27,129 nucleotides of DNA from JAHECQ01 sp047638695 (GCA_047638695.1 JBLINY010000061.1:1-27129); one strand, 5' to 3'. Shown: positions 1 through 9,064, counted from the stretch's first letter. Notes: generated by a model from the sequence alone, not told the origin. Program-made: numbers and translations.

Positions 1-1
1 G

Positions 2-130
2 CGGGTGCGGTCAGAGATCGACCGAGCTGGCGGAAAGATCGTCGGGGCCATCCTCAACCGCCAACGAGCGACGGGACGCTTCAATCCCTTCTCGCGACGT
101 AAGGGTTATGCCTACTATGGACAGGCGTGA
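2..130 (+). CDS. C-terminal end of a probable BY-kinase / polysaccharide chain-length protein (partial)
   Basis: The gene enters from the left edge and only its last 42 codons are visible, ending in TGA. The visible tail contains GGKIVGAILNRQ followed by a basic stretch and a closing GYAYYGQA. A 'vvlN' strand followed by a Tyr-rich tail is typical of the C-terminus of bacterial tyrosine kinases of the Wzc/CpsD/CapB type, where the tail tyrosines are autophosphorylated. The family call rests only on this short end and on context: an O-antigen-ligase-like gene starts 46 bp downstream, and a low-molecular-weight tyrosine phosphatase lies further along at 9111. Other ParA-like ATPases with a Tyr-rich end cannot be excluded. 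Confidence 0.55.
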   Translation, partial: RVRSEIDRAGGKIVGAILNRQRATGRFNPFSRRKGYAYYGQA

Positions 131-176
131 GTTCCGAATCACTGTTTGAGGCCGCCGTGTTCCGCCGGGTAGCTCG

Positions 177-1520
177 ATGAAGGTCACAGGGGGCGAGCGC
201 TTGTTCGCCACGACTGCGCTGTTCATCATCATTTACGGCCTTCCCATCGAGTGGTTCACTTCTCCTGGGTTGGCCGACGTCCAAGCGGGGGACCTGCAAC
301 AGTCGGGCGGCGCCGGCGTCGTGGTGGTCTTCGTCGCCATCTGGGCCGTGGCAATGATCCGTATGGTCGGCCATTTTGGCGTCATCGTCGAGCTGAGCAA
401 ACGAAGCTGGCCGCTGGTGCTGCTATCGCTTTGTGCAGTGCTATCGACACTCTGGTCAGTCGATCCGGCGACGACGCTGCGCCGATCCTTTGCGCTGCTG
501 ATCACGACAATGCTTGCCTACTATTTCGTTTCGAAGTTCTCGATCCCCGAATTCGTCCGCATGGCAGCATGGGCGATCCTGGTGGGAACTGCTCTGTCCA
601 TCGTCTGGATTGTTGCGTTGCCCAGGTTTGGGCAGCAGCTGTCGTTTGGCGGAGGCAAGAGTTCCTTCACCGGTGTGTTCTTCAACAAGAACGTCGCCGG
701 TCGCTTCTGGACGCTTGCGACAATCCTGCTCGTCTTTGCCGCTCGTACTGATAGGCCACGAAGGTTCTTGTGGTGGCCGCTCGCGGTCGTGAACGCTGTG
801 CTTGTCTTCTTCTCGAACTCGGCGACGTCACTAGGCACGCTGACACTGACCATGGCGCTTTCGGTGGTGTACATCTCATTCCGCAGTCGCAAGACCTTCT
901 ACGGCGCCGTGGCGACAAGCTTCCTCGGTGCAATCGTGATCGCCGTTCTATTCGTGACGGTGAACCTCGACATTGTCGCCAAGGTCCTAGGTCGCGATGT
1001 CACACTGACCGGTCGCACCGAGTTGTGGGGGCGTCTGCCACCGTTCCTGGTTGAAGCCGTCCCAGTTGGGAGCGGGTTCGCAGCGTTCTGGGGCCCCTAC
1101 CTGAGTCCGGGCCACGATCTCTACCTCGCCAACAGCTGGTTGCCAGTGAACGCTCACAACCAGCTCTTCGACATTTGGCTTGATCTTGGCCTCGTTGGTG
1201 CGATTCTGTACTTGCTTCTACTTTTGCAGGGCGTCGTTCGGGCTTCGCGGTTTGTCCGCCTCGTGCCTGGTGCCAGTGGCTTGTTGCCCTTGGCAATCAT
1301 CTCGGCCGTCACGATTACCAGCATTACCGAATCGGGTGTCGTTGAACGAAATGCCAACTGGCTGTTGTTAGCGATGTCGGTGCTGTACGTCTCCGCAGCG
1401 AGGCGCAAAGACTTCCTCGATGCCCAGGACGCGGCGGTGGCCGAGGCGGCCGCTGCTTCTGACGAACAGGAGTCCGTCATCGATCCTGTCGCCAGCGCCT
1501 CGAGCCCTGCCCTCACGTAG
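177..1520 (+). CDS. O-antigen ligase / polysaccharide polymerase family membrane protein (Wzy_C)
   Basis: A 447-aa polytopic inner-membrane protein with about ten hydrophobic segments and a larger loop between residues 265 and 335. Family hallmarks are visible: TGVFFNKNVAGRF (165-177), like the 'F.nKN..g' motif; TGRTELW (278-284) with the conserved Arg280; and AHNQLFDIWLDLGLVG (326-341) with His327. In O-antigen ligases and Wzy-type polymerases these loop residues act in joining or polymerising lipid-linked oligosaccharides on the outer side of the membrane. A roughly 50-residue Ala/Glu-rich cytoplasmic tail ends the protein. It follows the BY-kinase tail by 46 bp and is probably in the same operon. 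Its stop lies 3 bp from the stop of the convergent beta-helix gene. Ligase and polymerase cannot be told apart from sequence. Confidence 0.85.
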   Translation: MKVTGGERLFATTALFIIIYGLPIEWFTSPGLADVQAGDLQQSGGAGVVVVFVAIWAVAMIRMVGHFGVIVELSKRSWPLVLLSLCAVLSTLWSVDPATTLRRSFALLITTMLAYYFVSKFSIPEFVRMAAWAILVGTALSIVWIVALPRFGQQLSFGGGKSSFTGVFFNKNVAGRFWTLATILLVFAARTDRPRRFLWWPLAVVNAVLVFFSNSATSLGTLTLTMALSVVYISFRSRKTFYGAVATSFLGAIVIAVLFVTVNLDIVAKVLGRDVTLTGRTELWGRLPPFLVEAVPVGSGFAAFWGPYLSPGHDLYLANSWLPVNAHNQLFDIWLDLGLVGAILYLLLLLQGVVRASRFVRLVPGASGLLPLAIISAVTITSITESGVVERNANWLLLAMSVLYVSAARRKDFLDAQDAAVAEAAAASDEQESVIDPVASASSPALT

Positions 1521-1523
1521 CGG

Positions 1524-3245
1524 TTAGGGCTCCATGGCCCCGACGGTGGCCGTCGCAGGGCGAATTTTACCGACCATGTCGTGCGACGGCTGGCTGGAAG
1601 CGTCGCTGGACCCGACGATCTCGTGGCCCGCCGATGGCCGGTAGTTGTACGGGTCGATCGACCCTGCAGCCCGCCCGGCGATATCGCTGCCGAGCACCCA
1701 GTTGCTCGATCCTGGGGGAGGGGTGCCGTTGAGCACCGCATTGTTCGAGAAGTGGATGTTGCTTGCCTGCCACAAGTTCCAGCTCGAGCGGTTGGCGGCG
1801 TTGAAGACCAGGTTGTTGAAGAAGTAGATTTCGCTGGCATTGTTCGCTGACAGTTCGCCACCGCCGGCCATTGACCCGGTGAGAAGGTTGTTCGAAAGCG
1901 TGTTGTTCCGGGCGATCACCCGATCGGCATGGAAGGCGTGGATTCCCCGCCCGCCGTTGTCGACGCACAGGTTGTTCTCGATCAACGTCCAGCCGGTGTA
2001 GCCCTCGGTGTGGAAGTCGATGATGACGCAGTTGCCGTCACTTAGGCCCCAGTCGGGATGTGGCACCAGGTTTTCTACACGGGTCACCACATTGTTTCGA
2101 ACAATGTTGACCGGCGTAGTGCCGTTGCCGGGACCCCGAGCCCAGAAGAACGAGATGGCGCTGGTCTGGTAGAACGATCGACGGCTGGTGTCACGGATGT
2201 AGTTACCTTCGATTAGTACACCTTCAGAGCGGGTGACCGAGACGCCACCACCGCCCCAACCTTGAATCACGTTGCCGGCGACCCGAATATTGTGGCTGTC
2301 GAAGTCGACCCGGACTCCTGACCCGTGCAATGAATCGTCACGGCCGGTGAGGCGGAATCCCTCGATTGAAACATACGACGACCGTTCGAGACGGAACGCG
2401 TTGTTGAACTCGCCGCCGCCGACGATTTCTGCCGTTTCACCCGGGAATGGCTTCACCACGATCCAGGCATCGGGCCGGCCATCGACGTCGACTTCGATGG
2501 CGATGTGGCTGCGGTCGTCATAGGTACCACCTCGCACCAGCACCGTCGTCCCCGGAGCAGCTGCTTGCATAGCCCGGGCGATGCTTCTGAACGGGTTGTT
2601 CACGGTGCCAGAAGCCCCGTCGGTGCCGGTGACCCCATCAACATGAAGAAGGGCGCCACTGACCGGCACAGCTGGGGAGGGCGAAGGAGTTGGCGACGGG
2701 CCTGGAGCCACTGTCGTTGGTGCGGCGGTGGTGGGCGCGGCGGTTGTTGGAAATGCGGTTGTTGGAGCTGCTGTCGTTGGCGCAGCGGTGCCTGGCGGAA
2801 CAGCGGTTGTCGGGACCGCTCCCGGCGTCGCTGGCTGCGGGTCATCGGTGGCCGAAGGCCCGGTGGATGAAGACTCGCTGGCGGTGGTGGCCGTCGAGCC
2901 CGCAGCGGTTGAACTGGTGGACCCGCTCGCTCCGCCGGTGGTCGAGGTGCCTTCGGCAGAGCTGCCAGACCCGGCCGAGGCGGTTGACGACGATGCGCCT
3001 AGCGCCTCCGCGGTGATACGAGAGGCAGCGGTTGTGAACGAGCTGGATTCGCCGGTCCCGTCGGTTGTGGCCGTCGGGTCGTCGACAAATGCCAGCTGAT
3101 CAGGCTGGTCGGCCCTGATCTCCTGGTCATCGCCGGCGAAGGGCGGGGCCACGGTGGTGGCGACAACGAACGCGCTCGCCACTACTGCCACAGCCGCCGA
3201 TTTGGCCGTGGTGGATCCCGCAAGAATCTGGGTGAGTTTGCTCAT
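1524..3245 (-). CDS. Secreted right-handed beta-helix protein with long Thr/Ala/Pro linker
   Basis: A 573-aa exported protein. Residues 1-38 form a Sec-type signal (basic start, hydrophobic core 16-32). Residues about 40-196 are a low-complexity Ser/Thr/Ala/Pro linker including PTTAAPTT-type repeats (about 155-181) and a PSPTPSPSP end, resembling a cell-wall-spanning, possibly glycosylated stalk. Residues about 198-573 form a parallel beta-helix: a start like the DUF1565 'GTDGASGTVNNPFRSI' pattern, then NosD/pectate-lyase-like coils rich in NN and G. The pair DGNCVIIDFH and NGGRGIHAFH is shared with the neighbour at 3309-4670, so the two are paralogues. Such folds bind or cleave polysaccharide; no catalytic residues are proven here. 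GTG at 3248 is an alternative start one codon upstream. Confidence 0.8.
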   Translation of the reverse strand: MSKLTQILAGSTTAKSAAVAVVASAFVVATTVAPPFAGDDQEIRADQPDQLAFVDDPTATTDGTGESSSFTTAASRITAEALGASSSTASAGSGSSAEGTSTTGGASGSTSSTAAGSTATTASESSSTGPSATDDPQPATPGAVPTTAVPPGTAAPTTAAPTTAFPTTAAPTTAAPTTVAPGPSPTPSPSPAVPVSGALLHVDGVTGTDGASGTVNNPFRSIARAMQAAAPGTTVLVRGGTYDDRSHIAIEVDVDGRPDAWIVVKPFPGETAEIVGGGEFNNAFRLERSSYVSIEGFRLTGRDDSLHGSGVRVDFDSHNIRVAGNVIQGWGGGGVSVTRSEGVLIEGNYIRDTSRRSFYQTSAISFFWARGPGNGTTPVNIVRNNVVTRVENLVPHPDWGLSDGNCVIIDFHTEGYTGWTLIENNLCVDNGGRGIHAFHADRVIARNNTLSNNLLTGSMAGGGELSANNASEIYFFNNLVFNAANRSSWNLWQASNIHFSNNAVLNGTPPPGSSNWVLGSDIAGRAAGSIDPYNYRPSAGHEIVGSSDASSQPSHDMVGKIRPATATVGAMEP

Positions 3246-3308
3246 CACCCGAAAGGCATCGGGATAGATGGGCCAGAGCTTTAGCCCGGCAGTTGGGCCA
3301 TGCCGGTG

Positions 3309-4670
3309 TCAGCAGAGCTGATCTGCGGTTGCTTCGATAGCGCCGACGTCGGCGGAATCAGTGCGTGGGATGCCGCGAAGATCGAAGGCCTCGAAGGCCC
3401 CGATCGACTGGGCAACAACCGGAGACGTCAACGTTGGCGCATATCGGTAGGGAAGATCGCACGAGGGGTCTCCGAATCCGAGATCGGCGACCTCGACTCT
3501 CGTAAACCCATCGGCCCCGTCAGGCCCAGCCACGAAGTTGCCCTCAACAACGATGACACCGGTCCGAACGAGCGCGAGCGGCGGAACAGCATCTGTAGGA
3601 AGGACCAGATTGTTGGCGAAAACGACGTCGGTGGAGTCGTTGGCGGAGAGCTCACCCGCCCCTTCCAGACCCGCCGACCACACGTTTGCGATCAGAGTGT
3701 TATTGGTGGCGACCACATTGGAAGAGTGGAACACGTGAATGCCGCGGCCTCCGTTCTCGACACAGAGGTTGCTGTCGATCGTGACTCGCCCGAAGTAGTT
3801 GGTGTCGTTGTGTAGATCGATGATGATGCAGTTGCCGTCGGTGATCACGCCGGCATCGCTCGGCACTTCATTGAAGTTGCCGATCACGATGTTGCGAGAG
3901 AAACGCATCCAGTTGTCGTCGCCAACAGGCTGAGCCCTGAAGCTCGACAATCCGCTGGTTTGGAACTTTGAGCCGAAGTTGTTGTTCTCGATCCAATTGT
4001 CCTCGACAATGATGCGGTCGCCGAAATCGACCCCGATCCCGCTGCCGCCAAAGTCAGACACATGGGTGTTTCGGACGGTGACGTCATGGGAGAAGTCAGT
4101 GATAAAGATGCCAGTCCCGTGCCTCGACCCGGGCTCGCCACGCAGCCGGAAGCCGTCGATGATGATATTTTCCGAGTCGACGACCCGTATCCCCGATATG
4201 TCGCCACCCGACGTGATCAGAGGCTGATCGATCCCGATGAGCTCGAACGGATCTTCTACTGACTCTCTGCGGTTGACAACGATCGCCTCGCCGTTGTGGG
4301 CCTCGGTGAAGTCGCCGGGAAGGGCGACCACGGTTGCGCCCGGCGGAGCACTCGTGACAGCGAATGGCAGCGTTCGCCACGGCGAATCGAACGTGCCGGG
4401 ATTGGCGTTGTCACCCTGGGTCGAGACGAAGAAGGTGTTTACCTCGCCGGCATATTCTTGCCCGGGAGCGGCCTCGGCGGTGACCGAAGCAGCTGGCTGT
4501 GAGTCACCCCCTTCGATCTGGTTTCCCGGGTCAGTGCTCGGGTCGGCCCCTGTTGAAGTGGTGGCCGTCAGCAAGGAGGAATCGGTTTGCACGGCATCGC
4601 CGGCCGATGAGCTGCATCCGGCCGCGATAAGGCAGAACGCGGCTACGAGATATCGAAGGGTGGCTGCCAC
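3309..4670 (-). CDS. Beta-helix lipoprotein, paralogue of the downstream secreted protein
   Basis: A 453-aa protein whose N-terminus, RYLVAAFCLIAAGCSSS, is a lipoprotein signal with lipid-attachment Cys19. An acidic Ser/Thr linker follows to about residue 75, then a beta-helix domain to the end. The segment DGNCIIIDLH, a DSNLCVENGGRGIHVFH stretch, NNTL and GELSAND aligns closely with the neighbour at 1524-3245, so one gene arose from the other by duplication and their anchoring diverged. Two GTG codons are adjacent (4673 and 4670). I chose 4670 because a TAGGTT hexamer ends exactly 6 nt upstream, as at other leaderless starts in this window. The role is probably binding, trimming or modifying extracellular polysaccharide; the substrate is unknown. 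Confidence 0.8.
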   Translation of the reverse strand: MAATLRYLVAAFCLIAAGCSSSAGDAVQTDSSLLTATTSTGADPSTDPGNQIEGGDSQPAASVTAEAAPGQEYAGEVNTFFVSTQGDNANPGTFDSPWRTLPFAVTSAPPGATVVALPGDFTEAHNGEAIVVNRRESVEDPFELIGIDQPLITSGGDISGIRVVDSENIIIDGFRLRGEPGSRHGTGIFITDFSHDVTVRNTHVSDFGGSGIGVDFGDRIIVEDNWIENNNFGSKFQTSGLSSFRAQPVGDDNWMRFSRNIVIGNFNEVPSDAGVITDGNCIIIDLHNDTNYFGRVTIDSNLCVENGGRGIHVFHSSNVVATNNTLIANVWSAGLEGAGELSANDSTDVVFANNLVLPTDAVPPLALVRTGVIVVEGNFVAGPDGADGFTRVEVADLGFGDPSCDLPYRYAPTLTSPVVAQSIGAFEAFDLRGIPRTDSADVGAIEATADQLC

Positions 4671-4676
4671 CACTGG

Positions 4677-4682
4677 AACCTA
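4677..4682 (-). promoter_or_regulatory. Putative -10 element (TAGGTT) of the beta-helix lipoprotein gene
   Basis: Read on the minus strand, TAGGTT fits TANNNT and lies 6 nt before the GTG at 4670, predicting a leaderless transcript. No clear -35 box is seen. Confidence 0.4.
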
Positions 4683-4743
4683 CCCTGAGTTCGTCAGTCG
4701 CTGGCACCGCCTGGCCAGGGTGGATTGCTAGATTTAGTGTGTT

Positions 4744-5595
4744 GTGTTCAAACCAAAGCTGCAGAACATCAAGCCCGCGTTGCGTCATGCAGCCGTGGCG
4801 CCCATCATCGGCCCGCTTGTCAGTATCGGCCTCGGATTGGCCCTGACGGCGGTCGAACGTGAGCGAATTTCGTTCCGTCATGTCGGTGACGGACTCTTTC
4901 GGTACCGCTTTGCCAACAGCGCGGTGTTGTATTCGAGGGATCTCGACATGCTCACGCCGAGTCGGCTGCGAGCCGAGGCCCAGCGGTACTACCTCGACAA
5001 GCTCGACCTGCAGGTCGGTGACGTCGTGATCGACGCCGGCGCGAGCATTGGCACGTTCGCCTATGCGGCTGCTGAAGCAGTGGGCCCGACAGGCCAGGTC
5101 ATCGCCATCGAGGCGCATCCCCAATCGTTCGCGGCGCTCAAGAAGGGGGTAGACGAGTCGGACTTCGACAACATCGTGTGTGTCAACGTCGCTCTCAGTG
5201 ACCGGCCAGGGACCTTGGACATCGGAACCTCGGATGACTACCGACTCAGCTCGGTCATAGCGGTCGAAGGTCAAACCTCATCCGTCGAGGCCGTCACGAT
5301 CGATGAGCTTGTTGCCCGCCACGAGTTGGGGAAGATCGACATGGTGAAGATGAATATCGAGGGAGCCGAGACCACGGCGCTTGCCGGTGCGACCGAGTCG
5401 GCTCGGGCTGGCAAAATCGGATCGCTTGCCGTGTCCTGTCACGACTTCATGTTCGAGGAAACGGGCATTGCCGACTACAAGTCGCGGGAAGCGGTCGCAG
5501 CCTGGCTCGACACCTGCGGTTTCGACTGCGTATGGGGTAACCAAACGAGCAGCGAGGTGCCGTATCGAGACTATGTATGGGCCACTGCTCGGTAG
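4744..5595 (+). CDS. FkbM family SAM-dependent methyltransferase
   Basis: A 283-aa protein starting at GTG. The SAM-binding motif I is VIDAGASIGTFAYAA (95-109), followed by IAIEAHPQSFAAL (120-132). The FkbM signature VKMNIEGAE lies near residue 201 and a late SCHDF motif near 226. FkbM enzymes O-methylate sugars or polyketides. In a polysaccharide locus, methylation of a glycan residue is the likely job. Residues 12-36 are hydrophobic and may tether the protein to the membrane. TAGATT at 4729-4734 ends 9 nt before the start and could be its -10 box. The gene diverges from the beta-helix lipoprotein (73 bp between starts), and its end overlaps the convergent glycosyltransferase by 25 bp. Confidence 0.85.
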   Translation: MFKPKLQNIKPALRHAAVAPIIGPLVSIGLGLALTAVERERISFRHVGDGLFRYRFANSAVLYSRDLDMLTPSRLRAEAQRYYLDKLDLQVGDVVIDAGASIGTFAYAAAEAVGPTGQVIAIEAHPQSFAALKKGVDESDFDNIVCVNVALSDRPGTLDIGTSDDYRLSSVIAVEGQTSSVEAVTIDELVARHELGKIDMVKMNIEGAETTALAGATESARAGKIGSLAVSCHDFMFEETGIADYKSREAVAAWLDTCGFDCVWGNQTSSEVPYRDYVWATAR

Positions 5596-6635
5596 ATCTC
5601 AAGGTGTTGTTCGGCCCCTGCGGCCCAGGTCGTTTCCATGGGGCAAGACGCGGCTTTCAACATCGAGTCCGCCAGCGTTTCATCGGTCATAAGGCTTCGC
5701 AACGCGGTGGCCAGCGCCGGCGCGTTCTCGGGAGGAACGATTAGCCCGTTCTCGCCCTCGCTGATGCCTTCGCCGAGGCCGCCGATGTCGGAAACAATCA
5801 CGGGCAAGCCGAAGCCGAGCGCAAGGGGAGCAACTCCCGACTGTGACGACTGTCGGTAAGGCAAGACAAGGGCCCGAGCGCTGTCGAACAGGCCCTGAAC
5901 CGCATCATCGTCGATCTGCCGGTTGTGGAATGTGACCCAGTCGGGGACGCCGTCGGGAAAGTACTGGGCAGGATCGTCGCACTCGCCCGCAATGACCAAC
6001 TGAAACCCATCGAGGTCATTGGCGACGCTGGTGGCAGCGTCGACCAACACGTCGAGCCCCTTGTAGGGGCGGACTCTTCCGAAGAAGAGAGCCGTTGGCG
6101 GGCGCATCCCGTCCGGCGAGGGGCCTTGGCGATAGAGCGACGCAATCTCGCCGTGACCAATGACGGTCAGGCGGTGGGGTTCGACACCCTTCCGAACAAG
6201 CTGGTTGGACGTGTTTTCGCTGAGCAATACCAGGTGTTCACTCGACTTCAGCGCCAGCCGTCGCAGTGCGCTCGTCCACCAGTAGTCGTCGTCGCGCCAC
6301 GACGGGCGAACCTCGTGGATAGTGGAGACCAACGGCCGTCGACGACCCCAGCGGGCTGCCGCCAGTCCGACCCATAGCTCGCCTCCGACCTGGTGGTGGA
6401 CAACGTCCGGAGCCAGATCGGACAGTATCCGGCTGATCTCGTTGACTGTTTTCCAACCACGGGGGTCGCGAACACGATGGTCGGAGAAGGTTGCGATGGA
6501 GACGCTGTCGCTGACGACCCGACGTAGCCGGACTCGTTTTGGTTCAGGTACGAGCAGCGTCACGTCAAGCAACGTGTGTTCGGCCACTGCGTTCGCCACG
6601 GCCGGCTGATAATCGTCAAAGCCTGCGGACAGCAT
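5571..6635 (-). CDS. Glycosyltransferase family 4 (GT-B fold)
   Basis: From the ATG at 6635 the product is 354 aa, normal for GT4 enzymes. It opens with a Rossmann strand (MLSAGFDDYQPAVANAV), has the inter-domain STIHEVRPSW region, and a C-terminal GT-B domain with TALFFGRVRPYKGLDVLVDA and a nucleotide-sugar site running SQSGVAPLALGFGLPVIVSD. The acidic pair of the usual EX7E motif is not obvious there, as in GT4 members with an 'SQSGV' version. The frame stays open to 7055, but the extra 140 residues are low-complexity Ser/Pro/Arg and antisense to the DUF4012 gene, so I exclude them. Donor and acceptor sugars are unknown. No clear Shine-Dalgarno precedes the ATG, so the start is uncertain. 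Confidence 0.8.
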   Translation of the reverse strand: MLSAGFDDYQPAVANAVAEHTLLDVTLLVPEPKRVRLRRVVSDSVSIATFSDHRVRDPRGWKTVNEISRILSDLAPDVVHHQVGGELWVGLAAARWGRRRPLVSTIHEVRPSWRDDDYWWTSALRRLALKSSEHLVLLSENTSNQLVRKGVEPHRLTVIGHGEIASLYRQGPSPDGMRPPTALFFGRVRPYKGLDVLVDAATSVANDLDGFQLVIAGECDDPAQYFPDGVPDWVTFHNRQIDDDAVQGLFDSARALVLPYRQSSQSGVAPLALGFGLPVIVSDIGGLGEGISEGENGLIVPPENAPALATALRSLMTDETLADSMLKAASCPMETTWAAGAEQHLEIYRAVAHT

Positions 6636-6801
6636 GACGACCGACTGCGGACCACTAGAGGCATCGTTGAGCGAGCCATCGTTGAGCGAGGGAGCGCTCG
6701 GTGGAGCAATGTTTGGTGAATCAGCGATGGTCGCAGGATAGGTGGGAATGCCCGGGTGGTGGCGCCGAGCCGGGGAGCCAGGCGGACTAGCATCTGTCCT
6801 C

Positions 6802-8595
6802 GTGCCGACCGCCACCGAACCCGTAGGTGTATCGGACTCGCCGTCCGGTGCTGGCCAGGGCGGGCCGCTTGGACTTCGTTGGCGATGGTGGCTTTTGCTC
6901 ACCAGCATCTTCTGGCTCGCGGCAGTTGCCGCCACACTGCTGTCGGCGAACCGTTCGGCCCAGAGCGGACGATCCGCTCTCGAATCGGTAGCCGGCCTGG
7001 CTGATAGCCCCGACTTCGGGGCAATCGATCTGGACGAAGTTGCGGTCCGTATCACCAGCGGGCGTGAGTCTCTTGATGAGGCGAACGCTTCGCTTGGATC
7101 GCCAGTTCTCTGGCCGCTGCAGCCGCTTCCCTTTGTTGGTCGGCAACTCGACTCGGCAACTTCGCTGGCTGACGCTGGTCAGCGAGTGGCATGGGATGCC
7201 GAAGTCTTGGTTGGCAACATCGTTGCGTTCCGAAATGATCCCGGCCAGGTCGACCGAGCCGTCTTTCTCGACCAGCTAGCGGAAGATCTGACCAAGCTAG
7301 ATACGACGCTCGCCCGGGTAGATGCTGGACCCGACGAGAACCTCATCCAGAGGTTGGTCGATGCGCGCGTCGAGTTCGAGCAACGTCGAGTCGATCTCGG
7401 GGATACGACGTCGTCGTTGCGGGCGATTGTGGTCGGCCTCGCCGCCATGTTCGACGACAGTGACTATCTGCTTCTCGGTGCGAACCCTGCCGAGATGCGC
7501 CTGGCCGGCGGCATGATCCTGTCCGTTGGCGAGATGAATATTTCCGAGGGCCGTATCGAACTTCCCGGGCTGACGCCGGCCGCTGATCTTTTCCCTGTGA
7601 GGGACGTCGACGTGCTCGATGAGGACATCGCCGACCGGTGGGGTTTCCTTTCGCCAACGAACGACTATCGAAAGCTTGGCTACTCGGCTCGATTCGATGA
7701 GTGGGTCGGCCCGCAGGCGCTCGTCATGTGGGAAGCCCAGACAGGCCGACAATTGGATGGCGTCATCCAGCTTGATCCCCTGGTCATGCAGGCCATTCTC
7801 TCGGCCGTCGGACCGGTTGAGGTCGAGGGAGAGATCTACGACGAGAACAATATTCTCGATTACCTATTAGTAGGTCAGTACGACCAATTCGCCAACCTCG
7901 ATTTCGAGGTTCAAGATGTTCGCAAGGATCGCTTGTCGGAGGTGGCGAAGGCTGCAACGTCGGGTCTCGATCAGTCGGATTGGGATCCGCTGGTTCTCGT
8001 CTCGGCCATGGCGGAGGCTGCCAAAGGGCGACACATCCTTGCCTATAGCCGTCATCCCGAACAGCAGGCGGCCTGGAGTGAGTTGGGGGTGGCCGGAGAC
8101 CTCGATGGCACGGAGATTGGGGCGTTTTCTCTGAATCTCACCGCATCGAAGACTGACCCGTTTGTCGAGGTCTTTACGGAGCTCGAGTCAGATCTTGATG
8201 GCGACGTTCGGCACATGGCGATGAATGTGACGATCACGAACAACACACCGGCGAGTGTCGGGGATCAGGCTGCCGGTCTCTGGGAGGCGCTTGGCCTTCG
8301 GCGAGGCGCGTACAGCACACGGATCGCCGTCTACCTGCCGGGAGCAGCATCGGCGGTCGAGCTGGTTTCAGACCTTCCACTCGATGCCTTTGGCGCCGAC
8401 GGGCCGGTCTGGGTGGTTGCGACCAGCGTGCAGGTTGAACGAGCCGAAGCGAGGACCGTCCGAATCGAATTCGATCTGCCAGCCGACCTCAATGAACTGA
8501 AGCTCCTACCGTCGACGAGACAGCCTCCGCAGGTCTGGCAGATGGGCGAGACCTACTTCGACGACGCTCTTGGAGCACCGATCATCCTGTCCTGA
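6802..8595 (+). CDS. DUF4012 domain-containing membrane-anchored protein
   Basis: A 597-aa protein with a short cytoplasmic head, one membrane anchor (RWWLLLTSIFWLAAVAATLL, about 26-45) and a large external part. An antiparallel helical region (about 50-210) is followed by the DUF4012 core: LLLGANPAEMRLAGGMILSV (about 225-244), a WGFLSPTNDYRKLGYS segment, the DGVIQLDPLVMQAIL motif and the VGPVEVEGE segment with YDENN. DUF4012 proteins are common in actinobacterial and other Gram-positive surface-glycan loci; their biochemical role is not established. GTG 6802 is preceded by TAGCAT at 6788-6793 (8-nt gap), consistent with a leaderless start. ATG 6748, with AGGA 9 nt upstream, is the alternative and would add 18 residues. 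Confidence 0.8.
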   Translation: MPTATEPVGVSDSPSGAGQGGPLGLRWRWWLLLTSIFWLAAVAATLLSANRSAQSGRSALESVAGLADSPDFGAIDLDEVAVRITSGRESLDEANASLGSPVLWPLQPLPFVGRQLDSATSLADAGQRVAWDAEVLVGNIVAFRNDPGQVDRAVFLDQLAEDLTKLDTTLARVDAGPDENLIQRLVDARVEFEQRRVDLGDTTSSLRAIVVGLAAMFDDSDYLLLGANPAEMRLAGGMILSVGEMNISEGRIELPGLTPAADLFPVRDVDVLDEDIADRWGFLSPTNDYRKLGYSARFDEWVGPQALVMWEAQTGRQLDGVIQLDPLVMQAILSAVGPVEVEGEIYDENNILDYLLVGQYDQFANLDFEVQDVRKDRLSEVAKAATSGLDQSDWDPLVLVSAMAEAAKGRHILAYSRHPEQQAAWSELGVAGDLDGTEIGAFSLNLTASKTDPFVEVFTELESDLDGDVRHMAMNVTITNNTPASVGDQAAGLWEALGLRRGAYSTRIAVYLPGAASAVELVSDLPLDAFGADGPVWVVATSVQVERAEARTVRIEFDLPADLNELKLLPSTRQPPQVWQMGETYFDDALGAPIILS

Positions 8596-8722
8596 CAGTG
8601 TTTTGAGCGGCGGAACCAAGCTCTTGCGTCAGTGTTGGGTTCAATTACCTTCACAGCAAAGTGTGGTGATCGGTTACGCTACGGGTGGGCCGGTTTTGTT
8701 GGAGCAGAAGGAGCTTAGGCAT

Positions 8723-9031
8723 ATGAAGAAGTTGATTTTCGGAGCAGCGATGGCGGCGGCAATGGTCGTCGGTGGCAGTGCAGGAGCTTCGGCTCGGGCG
8801 GCATGTCCCGAGTCCAGCACGTGTCAGCCTGAAGTAGAGGTAAGCCCGGTCGCACTGGCGTCTACCCCAGTTGTACCGGCGGCACCTTCAGTGCCTCAGT
8901 CAGTTGTTGCAGCAAAGCAGCAGCTGCCGGTAACCGGTGGCGATGCCACCGGAATCGCCCTTGTGGGTGCAGGACTCATCGGCGGCGGGGCTTTCCTGGT
9001 TCGCCGTTCGACTGCCTCGGCCGCTCAGTAA
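8723..9031 (+). CDS. Small LPXTG-type cell-surface protein
   Basis: A 102-aa exported protein. Residues 1-27 are a Sec signal (MKKLIFGAAMAAAMVVGG, likely cleaved near ASARA). A short linker rich in Val, Pro and Ala contains two cysteines (28 and 34). The C-terminus has LPVTG at 68-72, a hydrophobic stretch (about 76-92) and RR at 94-95, the three-part sortase sorting signal. The mature anchored chain would be only about 45 residues. The start is well supported: AGAAGGAG lies 9 nt upstream of the ATG. No sortase gene is in the window. It lies 127 bp after the DUF4012 gene. A weak promoter (TTCACA, then TACGCT 19 nt later) is possible upstream. The function is unknown. Confidence 0.8.
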   Translation: MKKLIFGAAMAAAMVVGGSAGASARAACPESSTCQPEVEVSPVALASTPVVPAAPSVPQSVVAAKQQLPVTGGDATGIALVGAGLIGGGAFLVRRSTASAAQ

Positions 9032-9064
9032 GCACCGAAGTAATCCCACATACGATAGTGACGT

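Noticed and set aside
2728..3099. Val/Ala-rich plus-strand open frame opposite the beta-helix linker
   Set aside because: It is the antisense image of the Thr/Ala/Pro/Ser repeats of the real minus-strand gene.
6662..6691. 15-bp tandem pair (CATCGTTGAGCGAGC and a one-base variant)
   Set aside because: Only two copies, upstream of the chosen GT4 start. Real, but too small to interpret.
6636..7055. Extension of the GT4 frame to a start at 7055
   Set aside because: The extra 140 residues are low-complexity and antisense to the DUF4012 gene. The Rossmann strand of the glycosyltransferase begins at the ATG at 6635.
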